NCBI GenBank assembly: GCA_003116995.1
Contig: BDSL01000083.1
Location: 2,501 to 66,500, forward strand
DNA: 64,000 nt
Direction: 5' to 3'
Origin: Yamagishiella unicocca
Lineage: Eukaryota > Chlorophyta > Chlorophyceae > Chlamydomonadales > Volvocaceae
In this document: positions 1 through 11,266 of the stretch, piece by piece
How the letters are laid out: each line of letters begins with the position of its first letter
How positions within the stretch are numbered: position 1 is the first letter of the stretch
Notes under the pieces: generated by a model
Told to the model about the DNA's origin: nothing
What the model saw: the letters and a program-made list of their open reading frames with translations, nothing else
The model's database searches: none
Program-made: the position numbers and the translations under genes

Positions 1-3000
1 GCCGCCATACATGGTCGTTAATCGCTGCCGTGACGTCGTCGTTCGCCTAAAGCAGGCGGAATGGGCTGGGCGCCCTAGCAGCAGTGGTCCAACTAGCGCT
101 TGGGACGACTGGGATGAGATCCTGCCGAACGCCAACATCCACATGCCGTTCGCATGGGACGAACCTCGCCTCAAGCACGTAGTGAGGATTGTTGCCACTG
201 CCCAACGAGACACTCTTCCGACGCAGGTGAGCACCGCCACGAGTTAGGCATGTCAGCGCAAATTGGTTAAGCGCATTGCATTATCTGCGGGGCCAGCCGG
301 TACCGGCAGCACTTTGCCCCTTCCCTTAGCTGGCAAAATGGCAAGGAGAGGCCGTATGCGGTAGCCATGGCGCTACTGCTCGCACGTGCGTCGATTGCAT
401 ATGCAGGCAGTTGACGGCTTTCATGCGGGAATAGTGCGTGGGATTTGCGTCGCTTGTTTGTCGGCCTACGCTCCAGTTGCTGGGGAGGGAGCTGTCTTAG
501 TCAAGCTGAATCATGACCTATTTCCGTTGACCGTATCCAGGGAAACACCATCGACGTGAACTTGGACGCTGTCGACGCGAATACCATCATATACGTGCAG
601 TCGCGTTCCATGCAGCCGCACTTTATGCCCTTGACGGCAAGGATGGGCGCTCGCGAGAAGCTCAAGTACATGTCCGACAACGCGAAGAAGGTATGCGACT
701 AATTTCCCCACGCTGCATGTCCTTCATGGAGTAGTGGGCATGCACGTAGCGCTCCCAGCTAAAGGCATACGTTGGCGCTTACTGTTAGCCTTGCACGATT
801 GTAATGTGCCTTTCTTGACAATATACAGCAAGGGTGTATATGTTCTGATCGTTTTTGCACCTCATACCAGTAACTCCTCATGGCATCATGCGTATACATC
901 CCTTATCCTGCCAGGTGTATGTGACCGTATATGCCGACGGTCCCACGCGTGTGCTCTGCTTCACTGAGGATCGCACCGGTGTGGCTTATATGGACGACGA
1001 GAACAGTCTGCTGAACCTGACGTACAGGCTGCAACAGGTATGAGTGGTAGGGCTTGTTGGGCGCACATCCGAGCCATGAAAGCTCCACTTCTGAATCCTA
1101 ACTGAGCATTGTGCAACTGGTCATACTCTTATGACCTCCGTGTCGTACTCCATGTTTTGCGTATGCACGTTAGTGGTGTTTTGAGCTTAACACTGGACAC
1201 TATTTTGCGCTCCCTAACCAAGGTGGCCATCCGGCTCCGAGATGTTGAGCATCGGCTCGTACAGCAACTGGGCGGCGTGTCAGATCCTGTCCATGGCGCT
1301 TTGGTGCCCGCTGGAAGCGGCAGCCAGGAGGCTGCGACGACCACGGCACTAACGTCCGGCTCTCCTGACGCGGATCAGCGGGTGCCTGCGGCTGGGTTTC
1401 GTTATGGCACGTCAATGCATGGCCCTGCTGTGGCGGGGCCTGCAGGGGCCTGGCGTGGTGGTGGAAGTACGACGACTGGGCGCGCACTTCCTTGGCCGCA
1501 GCAGCATTACCCAGCCAGTGGAACAACGACTCCGCCGTCGATGCTTCAGAAGTTGTCACGGGGCGCCGGCTCCTTCGCCTTCCATCGCCTGCCGTCCGTG
1601 GGCTACCGGCTCGCCAGCACGGCCAACTTCTCATACGGGCGTCTTCCGTCAATCTCCGGTCATCAGGCTTCGAGGCCGCATCACGTTCGTAACGCTTCCA
1701 ATCAGAGTTACGGCGTGGGCCAGCAAGTACCGGTAACGACAGCGATGGGCCTGCCGGAGCTTCTCCTGACAGCACCAGTTGTCGGCGACGAGCATTTGAA
1801 CCAGCTGCTGGACGTGCTGCCGATGTACAACAACGATATCGACGTTCCGATTGGCGGTGATTTCACCGTAGTGCTACGCTGCGTTGAGGGCCTGACTACA
1901 GGCTTTAAGAGCAACGAGAAGCTGCTAGCGGTGGAGGCGAGGGTAGGTTGCCAGAGGGATTGGATAACAGATGGATAATGGATGTGTGCCCTGCTCACCA
2001 ATCTACAATACCTCCCTAAGCTGTGTCGCTATCGGATTGCGCTGCATTGCAGATGGTTGTCGTGTCAAGCGACTCAGCTATGGACGAGAAGGGAAACCAG
2101 CTGAGAGCCACAGCAAGCTGGACCCACGTGGCCGAGGGTGTCTCTGGTCCTGGGGGCAACGCTGCCTTTCAGGGCGCGGGGACCGGCGGTCCTGCAAATG
2201 CTGCATGGGGCAGCCCGGGGATAGTCCATTTGCAAGACCACGAGGAAGTCTTCCGCGACATCCCAGCATCCGCCGAGCTGCACATCGAGTTCTACATTGC
2301 CAAGGGTACAGAACCATCTCATGTTGCGCGGCCTGCAGCCCCGCAGGGGCCACGGCCTACCGAGTTGCCAGGAACATCAGCGCACGGTCTGCGCGCTTAT
2401 GCTTCTATGGAGGGCCCTGGCAGCGGTGCCAACAGAAACGCATCCGTCGGTGGCCAGGCGCCTTCGAGGGGGCGTCAGGTGGCTGTCAGCAGTGGCCAGT
2501 TTGCGGGCTGCGTGCAAGTGCCATTGATGCTCACCCTTGGGCGCGAAAAGGAACGCCAGTGGCGCTTGCCACTTGAGCGCAGGGCAGGCTCTCAGCTTAT
2601 CCGTGGTCACGTGGTGCTGTCCTTCGCGTGGAGCGTCACGAACGAAGGCATGCTTATACGTGAGGTTGCCGCCCTCGAGCGCATCCTGGCAGAGAAGCTC
2701 GAGGTGCTGGCTCTGTTGAACCCCCTGTCTACCTCCGTCACCGCCGCCTTCCTGCGCCCGCATGGCAGCGACGCCTCTGCCATGCCGAAGGCTGGTGCTG
2801 GGACTGCAACGACTGGTGCACCTGCTGCCGACGTAGCCGACGACGGAAGGCCACCTAGAGCCGCTGAAAACCTGGCGCGCTCCTTGCCAGTTAACAGGAC
2901 GGCCAAGGCGCTGGCGGAGTCGTACTATATCAACCTTGAACTGTCTGTCCTGGAGGTGTCAGGACTCCTACCCCGCGAGGGTGTGCGCGCAGACATCGCA

Positions 3001-6000
3001 ACATCGTTGTACGGCCGCCAGACGGCCGCAATGCTGTCTACTGCAATGTTCCCCAGGGCCATTGTGTCCATGACGTGCGGTGGTGAGACGCATACTGCGG
3101 CATCGGGCGCAAACTCAGTGAACCCGCGATTTCCCAAGAACACGTGCACCTTCCAGAACGTGCCACTAGGAGCCAGGGTGACTCTACAGGTGCGCACCTA
3201 CTTCTGGCTTAGCTAGCCGATTGACGAATTGCCATCGTGGCTGGTGCGTAGCAGTCCCGCGTACCCACATGCAGCCTGCTTTTTACCTAAATATGTGCTT
3301 AGGAACCTGGTGGGTGCGGCCGGTGCGCCCCGTATGTATCGGTGTCCTTGGTTGCCTAGCCATTTAATTTCACGCCTCAACCGCCTCCTTGACGTAGGTC
3401 ATGGATCAAGTGAGCAAGTCCCACAACAAGCCGCTGGCCGAGGCTGAGATTGCTGTCTCCGACATACCGGGCACCGATCCGGTATATGCGTGGCTGGCGC
3501 TCCCGCGGCGTAAGCGCAGTTCGCGCTCTCAGCGCATGCTGGCACTGCTGATGGTAATGGAGGAGGAGGGCGACTCAGACGTCCAGGTGCTGCTGCGCAT
3601 CAAGATTCATAAGCCACAGGTACGTGAGCTTGGCGGCGCCTGCTGCTATGTTTCTACCGCTAAGCCGAGGATTCCATAGAATAATAAAAAGTCTCGACGG
3701 TGTGTATTCTCCATGTATGAAACAAGGAAAACGAGACGGATTCCTCGTCCAGCCCAGCGACGTTGCCGGACGGTGTGTGTGGGGCGGTGTCTACTGGGTT
3801 GAGGGCCCTCCTCTGGGCTTTGGATATCATTGCACACCACCGCAAATTGGTTGCTTCCAAGAATATGTTGTCAAGACAGTTTCCCCTCGGTCCCTTCCAG
3901 ATGCACGGAGTGCTGGCAGCAATAACACTGGACCTTGCGGGCGTGGGCCTATGTGGCAAAACGAACTTGGAGGAGCTCTTCAATTTCACTATGCAGAAGG
4001 CAAGTTTTTCGCGCTATGCAGGCGGAGCTGTCTTGCACTCGGAGTGCAGGGTCATCTACAGGAACGCCCAGGTGCCACGCACCTACGGCAGCCTGGGCTC
4101 TTGCTGTGCGTTGCATGTCCTTCCTCGTATGAAATCGTTAATATTGGACACCTTTCGAACCTCCCAGCCTCTTAACAAACCATCCCTGGACAACATTTCT
4201 GCTGCCAGCAACACCCACCCTGCTCACTCCTCGCCATGCAGATTCGTGCGTCCCTGGTGCAGACCCGGACGGAGCTGCAGGTGACTTCTGCCGTTCAAAC
4301 AATCCAGCTGGACAACCAGATGCTGGAGGCCAGCAACCCTGTTGTGTTGTCGCGCGCGGATGGGTCACAAACCGGCAGGTGGGTGCTGCTGGTTGCTGGT
4401 TGCATGCTCCACGAGCTGCGCAGCTGGCTGTACTGTCCCGAGTTCGCCATTTAGCAATGGGTGCTCGCGTTGGGAGACACCATCATTTCCCCCAGCTAAA
4501 TCAATTCCCTCTTTGCCTCCCTATGCAGTGTTGCGCAAGCCCGAAGGCGTCACCTGAGCCGGCTCGCGCGCACTGCCGGGTCATCGAATCCCATTTTGCG
4601 GCTGGGCAGCCCAGATTCATCCCTTCGTGACCCGCTACTGACTTTCCAGGTAAATCATTCCGATTATCGGTTGGATTACCGGATTGGGACACCCCCTAAA
4701 ACACGTTAATTCCTGAAACCCTAAAACCCGTACCTTCTATGGTGGCTGCCGATATCTTTTCACCGCGTTGCCGCGCTGACGTGTAACCTTCATATACGAT
4801 TTCGTGCCGGATACCACGTGGCCTTCAGGTGGTTTACAACCAGGCCAGCAGCAACCAGGCGATGGTGAATGCGGATGGCCACAAAGGCAATGTTGGGATC
4901 CTGTCTTTTAAGAAGGTGGTTGTGGAGCTAGGTCCCATGGACTTTTCTGCGGACCAGGTAAGCGCAGTTACTCATGACAATGCTTAATTTGCGTGTGACC
5001 TTGGGGCAAACAGCTGTAGTTGGGGGAGGAAAGAAGGGAGGAATGCCCGGGATGAATTCACGCCCGTACCCGCACCTCTTGCACGAAGCGTGGCGATACG
5101 AGCGCTTCCATACGGCGAACCAACTCGGTTGCATCACAACACGCTCGTCGTACCTGGTGACTGCCATTGTAATGCTCTCTCATGGTACGGTAACCTCGTT
5201 TCTTTGCCGCACCTCAGGAGTTCATCGAGGGCCTCATCGCCTACGTCAATGCCATTCCGCTGGCGGATCTTCACCAGAGCGAAGCCTGGCAGCAGAAGGT
5301 CGACGCCATGCAGGCACGTGTGCGCCTGGTCGGCTCCCCTCGTGTGCCAGATTGCTGGCCTGCTTACCCTAATCGTCCGGTGCTTGTGCGCAGCCCACTT
5401 TGCTGCCACTTAAGTGCACTTCGTGCGTGAGTGCCTGCGTTGTTTGCCATTCGGGCTTGTGGCGTTAAGCGGCTGATTTCCTCCTCTGGCCAATTGTCCA
5501 ACCTGAAGGGTGGCGGCATGGAGCCTGTCGGTATGGCCGACTACATATCGCCCCTCGGCCAGGGTCGTGATCAGCCTCCCGAGGACGCGCTCACGTGGCT
5601 CACCTTAAAGGAGTCGTCCGAGTTGGAGCTGCTGCGCGGCCAAAGCTCAATGTGGTTCTACCTAGAGGTCCGTAACAGGATAGCGTGCATCGCGTTTCTC
5701 GGTATGGAGGATTTGACATGTAGGGTTGAGTGCATTGCGGGGTGTCAGCTTCCATGCCAGCTTCCATATCCCATCCACGCGATGACAGCGGCGCAGGAGG
5801 ATTGCTGTTTGCTTCTTGCGCAGAGCATGGGTAAGAGGGATGTTAAACTTTCATGGTTTGGCCCTGTTGCCTCCTTTCTGACGTGCGCTCTTGCTCAATG
5901 TTCCTTCCTTTCCTCGTTCGTCAGGATTTCTACCTGTCCGATATCTTCATCAACGTTACGCTGTCGCTGTCCAGCAGCTTCAACGCCGGGGGAGGTAGCA

Positions 6001-8439
6001 TCTTCGCAAACTCATCGGGCACGGTAGGTAACGGCACGTGCGGACAACGCTATTCGTAGTTACCTAGGTAACGGCACGTGACGTACCCATGCGCTTGTCG
6101 CGCAGGCACATGCCTGGTCACCCGAACCTGCATGCAATGCTCCGCATATCGTAAAGCCTCCATTGCCATCGATCCTGAGCTTGCACCCTCAATTTCCCCG
6201 CAACATTCGATCTGGTATTTCCAGGACGAGGACCGGCAGCGCTCCATGCTACGCGGCTTCCTGTCGCGCGTCTCTGGCAGCAACGGCTTCCAGCTTCTCA
6301 ACGTCACCAACGCTCCGATACAGCTGGAGTACGTCGAGTTGCAGAACCACCTCGTGAACCGCGTCTCGCTTATCAATAAGCTGACTCGGCACTACTCATG
6401 GATTGCACTAGCACAGGCGAGGAAAGTGCTGGGCGGTGCGGGGCCTGCCATCGCCGCCATTCCCGCCTCGGTCCTGTGGGGCAGCCTGGCGCTCGTGGAC
6501 CTGGGCCAGGACGTGGCAGCAAAGCGTGTGAACCCAATCCTGGTACCTACACGGGTCGGCTATGTACTGTTCACGGTGACGGGCCAGGTGCGTGGGTTTG
6601 CTTGCCCTCTCGCTGCTGTGTAGTAGCCGTGCGTATTTTGATGGCATGGATGTCAGGGTTTTAGGGTTGGATGACATTCCTACCGACATGGACGACGTTC
6701 CTACCGATGCCGTCCGTCCCTCGTTGTTATTGTGTTCAACACCGCAGGTTATTGGTGTCCTCAGCCGCGCTATGTGCGCCATGATGGGCATCCTGCCCCC
6801 TCGTTTCTCGATGGATAACGTCAACCTCTCCGACTCAGAAGCGGCACGGCGGTTTGGTGTCAAGCCGCAAACGGTTATGGACGCCCTGTACTTGGGACAG
6901 CGCGACTTGGTCCTGGGCTTCATGTCGGCCGCCTTTGGCTTGGTGCACGACACAGCAGCAGGTGGGTCGGCACGTTTATAAGAGGCGATCAGAACGTGCC
7001 CGTGTGCTTTACTAGTTGCCATTAAGCCTGTAGCGGCACCGATTGTGCGACACACTCAGTGCGACGAGGTCTGGTCACATACGACCAGTCCTTACCGTAA
7101 CCCCGACCCTCGCCTTGCGTGCCTCCGCCAACGCACCTATTGCTCATCTGGTCGGCGCTCACGCAAACAGGCGGGCGGTGGAAGAATGGCTACGCTGTGC
7201 TGGGCGTCCCTGTCGGACTAATGAAAGCGTCGTTGGGACTTGGCGTGCGGCCAGCCGCTGGTTCTGTGGAGGCTTTGAGTAAGGTCTTGCAGGGCATTGG
7301 CCTACTGTGCCTGGGCAAGCGTGGCATCCAGGGCAAGCTGGTCCGCAGGTACGCTTGGGCGGGGCAGAGCCAGGGTGCAGGGCGCGAGATGGTGTTGTGG
7401 TGTACGGCCCTGCGGACCTGGTCCCAGTTTCCTTGTCGTACGTGGACCCATGCTGGTGTGCACCTCGTGCCCATGCACCACTGCTTGCAGGGTGCAAGCG
7501 CCGGGCTTGGTCATTACGGACGTCGTACAGGCGGCACATGCAAGTGCAGTACACGAGGAGCTACAAGCGTCACTCATCGCCGCGTGGCAGGTGGGCGGTA
7601 GGCCATTACGGCCATGGGTTTAGATCGCATGAGTTGGGGCTGAAGTCTCCTTGGCTTGAAATTCATTGCTCATTGCTAGTGCCGATTGGGATTGATTGAA
7701 AGAGCTAAGCTGGCCGAGGCGATGATAGCTTATTCGCCCACTAAGTTCTCAGCATGTTCGACCTCCTGTGATATGCATTCCCGCAGTACCCAGCGGCTTG
7801 GTATAACTTGGCTTGCCGTCCTGTGTGCCAGCCTGTATGCGCTCCGCCTATCTCACGCATGTCCTCCTTCCCCTTGGCGTAAACTCTATTTGCGTGCAGG
7901 CCGCACTGCCTACCATTTCGTCGTCACTGGGAGGAGACCAAGTGGTGGACGTGGTGGCAGCGCGCCCAACTCGTGTCGTGCTGCTGACGGATAGGCACCT
8001 GGCGTACATCTACGCGCGGCGCCATGCCGTGTCATCGGGCCCCTCATCAGCCTCCACGTCGGGGTCCTCTGGCAGCGCAAGAGCCGGCGCCCTGTCAGTG
8101 TCGTACCGAGTGAAATGGGTCATCCGCAACGACCAGATCGACAACATTCGCGGCCTGGAACGCGGTTACGCTGTCAGTGTCGAGTATCATAAGCCGGTGA
8201 ACCTGGGCCGCATGTCGCTCAAGCTCCCCCTGCGAAAGGGTATGCGCACCACCACCGCTGAGGGTCACAAGGACCTCATCTTCCGCCTCAACCGCCACAT
8301 TGGTCGTTCGAGCCGCACAGGGTTCGGCGACTTGCTGGTGGCCGGCTCGGGCGGCGGCGGCAGCGCATCCAGCGCTGGTGCCGACGTGCAGGACCTTCGG
8401 ATAACATCGCCGTACAACATGGACGGTAGCTTAGGTTAA
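1..8439 (+). CDS. VPS13: VPS13-family lipid transfer protein, C-terminal part
   Basis: VPS13 proteins are rod-shaped bridges that move bulk phospholipid between organelles at membrane contacts. The window holds the last 1,614 codons; the 5' end lies outside. Exons: 1-226, 541-690, 915-1037, 1223-1942, 2053-3189, 3398-3619, 3901-3999, 4242-4378, 4529-4649, 4829-4957, 5218-5313, 5394-5426, 5509-5667 (start could be 5470), 5925-6023, 6225-6587, 6748-6961, 7171-7348, 7491-7590, 7900-8439. Phases agree at every junction. The first exon has the SHR-BD/VAB signature (MPFAWDEPRLKHV). Exons 5-6 carry C2-like folds. Exon 8 has QTIQLDNQMLEASNPVVL, and exon 15 has NVTNAPIQLEYVEL followed by HYSWIALAQARKVLG, both hallmarks of the VPS13 C-terminal APT1/VPS13_C block. 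Exons 16-18 are the amphipathic ATG2_C-like helices (LGVRPAAGSVEALSKVLQGI). The last exon is a PH-like domain (RVVLLTDRHLAYIYARR) ending in a Gly/Ser tail. Exon 4 is a 240-aa low-complexity insert. Two donors look like GC rather than GT (4000 and 5314). Confidence 0.92.
2053..3619 (+). other. C2-like domain pair within the VPS13 gene
   Basis: Exons 5 and 6 of the VPS13-like gene (2053-3189, 3398-3619) encode two beta-rich modules separated by an Ala/Gly-rich linker. The first runs from about VFRDIPASAELHIEFYIAKG to GHVVLSFAW. The second runs from YYINLELSVLEVSGLLP to VLLRIKIHKP, with a NPRFPKNTCTFQNVPLGARV stretch typical of the C2 NP-x-W/F strand. C2 modules bind membranes or proteins, and plant VPS13 paralogues also carry C2 domains. 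The assignment is by eye; the Ca2+-binding Asp set is not obvious, so Ca2+ independence is likely but inferred. Confidence 0.6.
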
Positions 8440-8463
8440 CAGAGCGGGCTTCAGCACCGCTGC

Positions 8464-8468
8464 TGTAA
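8464..8468 (+). terminator. candidate TGTAA poly(A) signal of the VPS13 gene
   Basis: TGTAA occurs 25 bases after the stop at 8439, with another copy near 9434. TGTAA is the usual chlorophyte polyadenylation signal. The first copy would give an unusually short 3' UTR, so the second may be the one used. Confidence 0.3.
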
Positions 8469-11266
8469 GGCGCGCGTCTCCCCGCCCAGCCCGCAATGGA
8501 GCTTACCGAGAGGGTAGCTCTGGGGTGAAGGGTAGTATGGACATGGGTTACGGCTTTGCCGACGGGGCCGAGCGGTTATCGGTGGCTGGGTGGCCAGATC
8601 AGGTTCAAATAGCGAGTTGCGTGGGTTGAAGATTGAATATGCTTTTTGTACATGATGCGCTCGGGCATGAAGTCCTGGGTGCTTGCGACCTCAGTCGAAG
8701 ACCGGCCAGCGATGTGGCATTGACGGGCAGGCCACGCTTCAGGGATTACCTTTCCTGGAGCGTACTCGCGCAGAACGTATATACGCTGCTGGTGTCGTCC
8801 ATAGGTGTTATCTACATTCCGCGACGGGTGCGTTAGACGTTTGTTGTGCGTTCGACCGTACTGTTTAGTGCGCCCTAGGCGGCGCTGCTGACGGGAAACC
8901 TGCCGTTCTCCGCAATTGCTTGACATTCTGAGGGAGGTTACGGGAAATGCCCTTTCTTCTTGCCGTATATGTGTCTTTGTTTTTCCTTGACAGATCTCCC
9001 CCGAGGCATAATGCCGCCGTTTAGGCCTGTACCGTACTTTCTCTTGCTGGGCCCTGGCGGCTGTTATTGATTCGGTGAGGTAGCGGACCCATTCGCGTTG
9101 CTCCACCTGGGGGGCTGCTTGTGCCCTCCGTAGTTTTTACGTTCTGTGCCCAACCGGGTTTTGATTTCTTACTGGGCTCGTAGTGCGTTTTATCAAAGCA
9201 TCGTTCGTTGCTTCTTTGCAGAGAAGCAGATGGCGGCAATAGAAGCAGGTTAGGAGCATGGCGCTGGAGTGCGACAGGCGCATGTCGCTGCTTCAGTAGA
9301 CTGCTCGATAAAATTGGCATGGTTTGATGCTGGTCATTCATGGGCATATACCATAAAGGGGCCGTGGGAGGTACGGATTTGGGGGAAAGTACCTGCTAGG
9401 TAAAAGCCCCTTCGGTATGTTTGGTACGCCACAGCTGTAAGGATGCTGTAGACCTCATTCTCCAACAATGACTATGTTGTTGGGTCAGCCTGCCGATTGG
9501 AAAAGGCTGTCTCAGCGGCCTCTGCTAGTCTGTCAGCACAATCGGCGGGGGCCTGATGCTAACACAATGATACTCCTCTAAAACACCTTCACCATTACAG
9601 GTATGTTTGTCAGAGCAGGTCAAACCTTGTCCAGTACATTTTCGGCCATTACCACGTTAATATAGCGATTGTACAAGGAAGACAACACCCCACGCAGTGT
9701 CACGCGATGCGCTCGATGGTTCCACCTTCTGGTGTGGAACCCACTGCAAGAGTTACTGCTACCCCACGCACCAAGCCACCCAACATCCCGCAACGAGCAG
9801 CTCCAAAACCCATACCGTCATAGCAAGCGGGCGTGGTCGGGGGAAGGCCGTCAAGAGGACCCCATCCGAAGAAATTGACGAATTTGCCACTTGTGGGCCG
9901 GGGAGCGGAATTTCTACCCAAAAATAAAAATTATCCGAAGGAATTAACGAATCGGGGGCGGGGGAAACTGGGGAGGAACGGCGAATTAACGAATCGCATT
10001 GAAATGTTACAATGTCATTTCCAACTGTATGTGCTCACTCCTCTGTTAAACGCTTCCTATCTAGGCGCTTAAACGCCGCCACAACGGTATCTGCACTCAG
10101 CACTGACATATCGTGCATTGTCACATTTCGAACCGCGCCCGCCCTCCTTTTCCGATTTGAGTGACCTAGATCCCGGCTGCCCGTAGGACCCGCTGTATCT
10201 CCTTGGGGTCCGCCCCATTGCTACATCCCCGCATCAACGCCTTCAGCCCTGCCTCATCTGCTGTACGAGATGCGCAATGTGGACTTTGATACTCGCATTG
10301 CTGCATGGAATCTGCGGGACGTTCAGCTCCGCCTTGATCTTGCCTGGCAGCCCGCAGGTTACTATGCCTTCGTCGGCACCCCCGTATGCCTTCGTCGGCA
10401 CCCCTGCCAGCTGCCCTTCTGATATGACATAGATGTCTGTTTTATATGAAGGGTAATTCCGGACCCATTGTGCCCACTACCTATAGGATGAGTGACCGAA
10501 TGGGCCCGGAATCGCCATTAACGGGTACACCCACCTCCGGGGGGCCCTGCAGGGCTTGGATGGGCCCAGGATCGCTGGCCTGTGCATCTATGCTGGCAGT
10601 CCATTGTACGGGAGAAGTATGCCCAATGCAATGCTTCCGACGGGCTATAGCCGATAACTGAAACTAAGGCGCCAAACGCACGGACAGAACCCGAATAAGT
10701 GCAGCTGCTAAGGTGAGCGGTAAACTCCTAGCCGTTTCCCTGCTTCCATGACGCGCAGCAAACAGTGGAACACCCCAAGGCACCGACCTAAAACATCAAG
10801 TAAAGCCGCCGCAAACACCTACATTATGCGGTCAAGTGACTATATGTCCGATGCGCCACCTGAGTCCCAAATCTGCTGCGGCCCACTTTGGTTTAGCGCA
10901 TGACCGCGAAGGGGCCCCCATCGGCCTCGTCGTCGTTATCGCTCAGCTGTGTCGCCGGCACACTGAAGCCTATGCCGCAATCCGCGGGCTTCTCATGGCC
11001 GTGGCCTTTACGCGGCCCATACAATGCACCCTTGTCCCCATGTCCCCTTGTAGTGCTGCCATCCGGCGCCGTCACCACAGGCTCCAGCGCCGGCTGCGCA
11101 CTAGCAACTGTAGTCGCAACTGCCAACGACTTGCCAACCGACGCAGCAAGAATCCCCCTCCACGCCGAGCCGGCCGGCACGGCGTCTGGTGCGGAGGCGG
11201 TAGCGGCCGTTGCAGTGTCTGAGGAGGTGACGGCTGCCTACAGACGGGAAGGAGGGTACAAACTAA
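8469..11266. other. intergenic stretch with no gene recognised
   Basis: No conserved protein motif or chain of phase-compatible exons was seen on either strand. Short repeated words occur: GAATTAACGAATCG-like words near 9867, 9938 and 9983, and a 22-bp direct repeat at 10363-10406. The two flanking genes converge on this stretch, so it must hold both 3' UTRs. Confidence 0.5.
10363..10406. repeat. 22-bp tandem duplication
   Basis: The unit TATGCCTTCGTCGGCACCCC plus two bases occurs twice back to back, starting at 10363 and 10385. Confidence 0.8.

Noticed and set aside
1200..1775. 191-aa minus-strand frame opposite VPS13 exon 4
   Set aside because: A shadow of a GC-rich low-complexity exon on the plus strand; no splice signals or motifs of its own.
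6652..6670. TTTTAGGG telomere-like words (also near 4718 and 17060)
   Set aside because: Only one or two units each, inside introns; far too short to call interstitial telomere.
9669..10072. Overlapping 70-80-aa plus-strand frames in the intergenic region
   Set aside because: No family motif, no consistent splice chain, and repeated GAATTAACG words suggest non-coding DNA.
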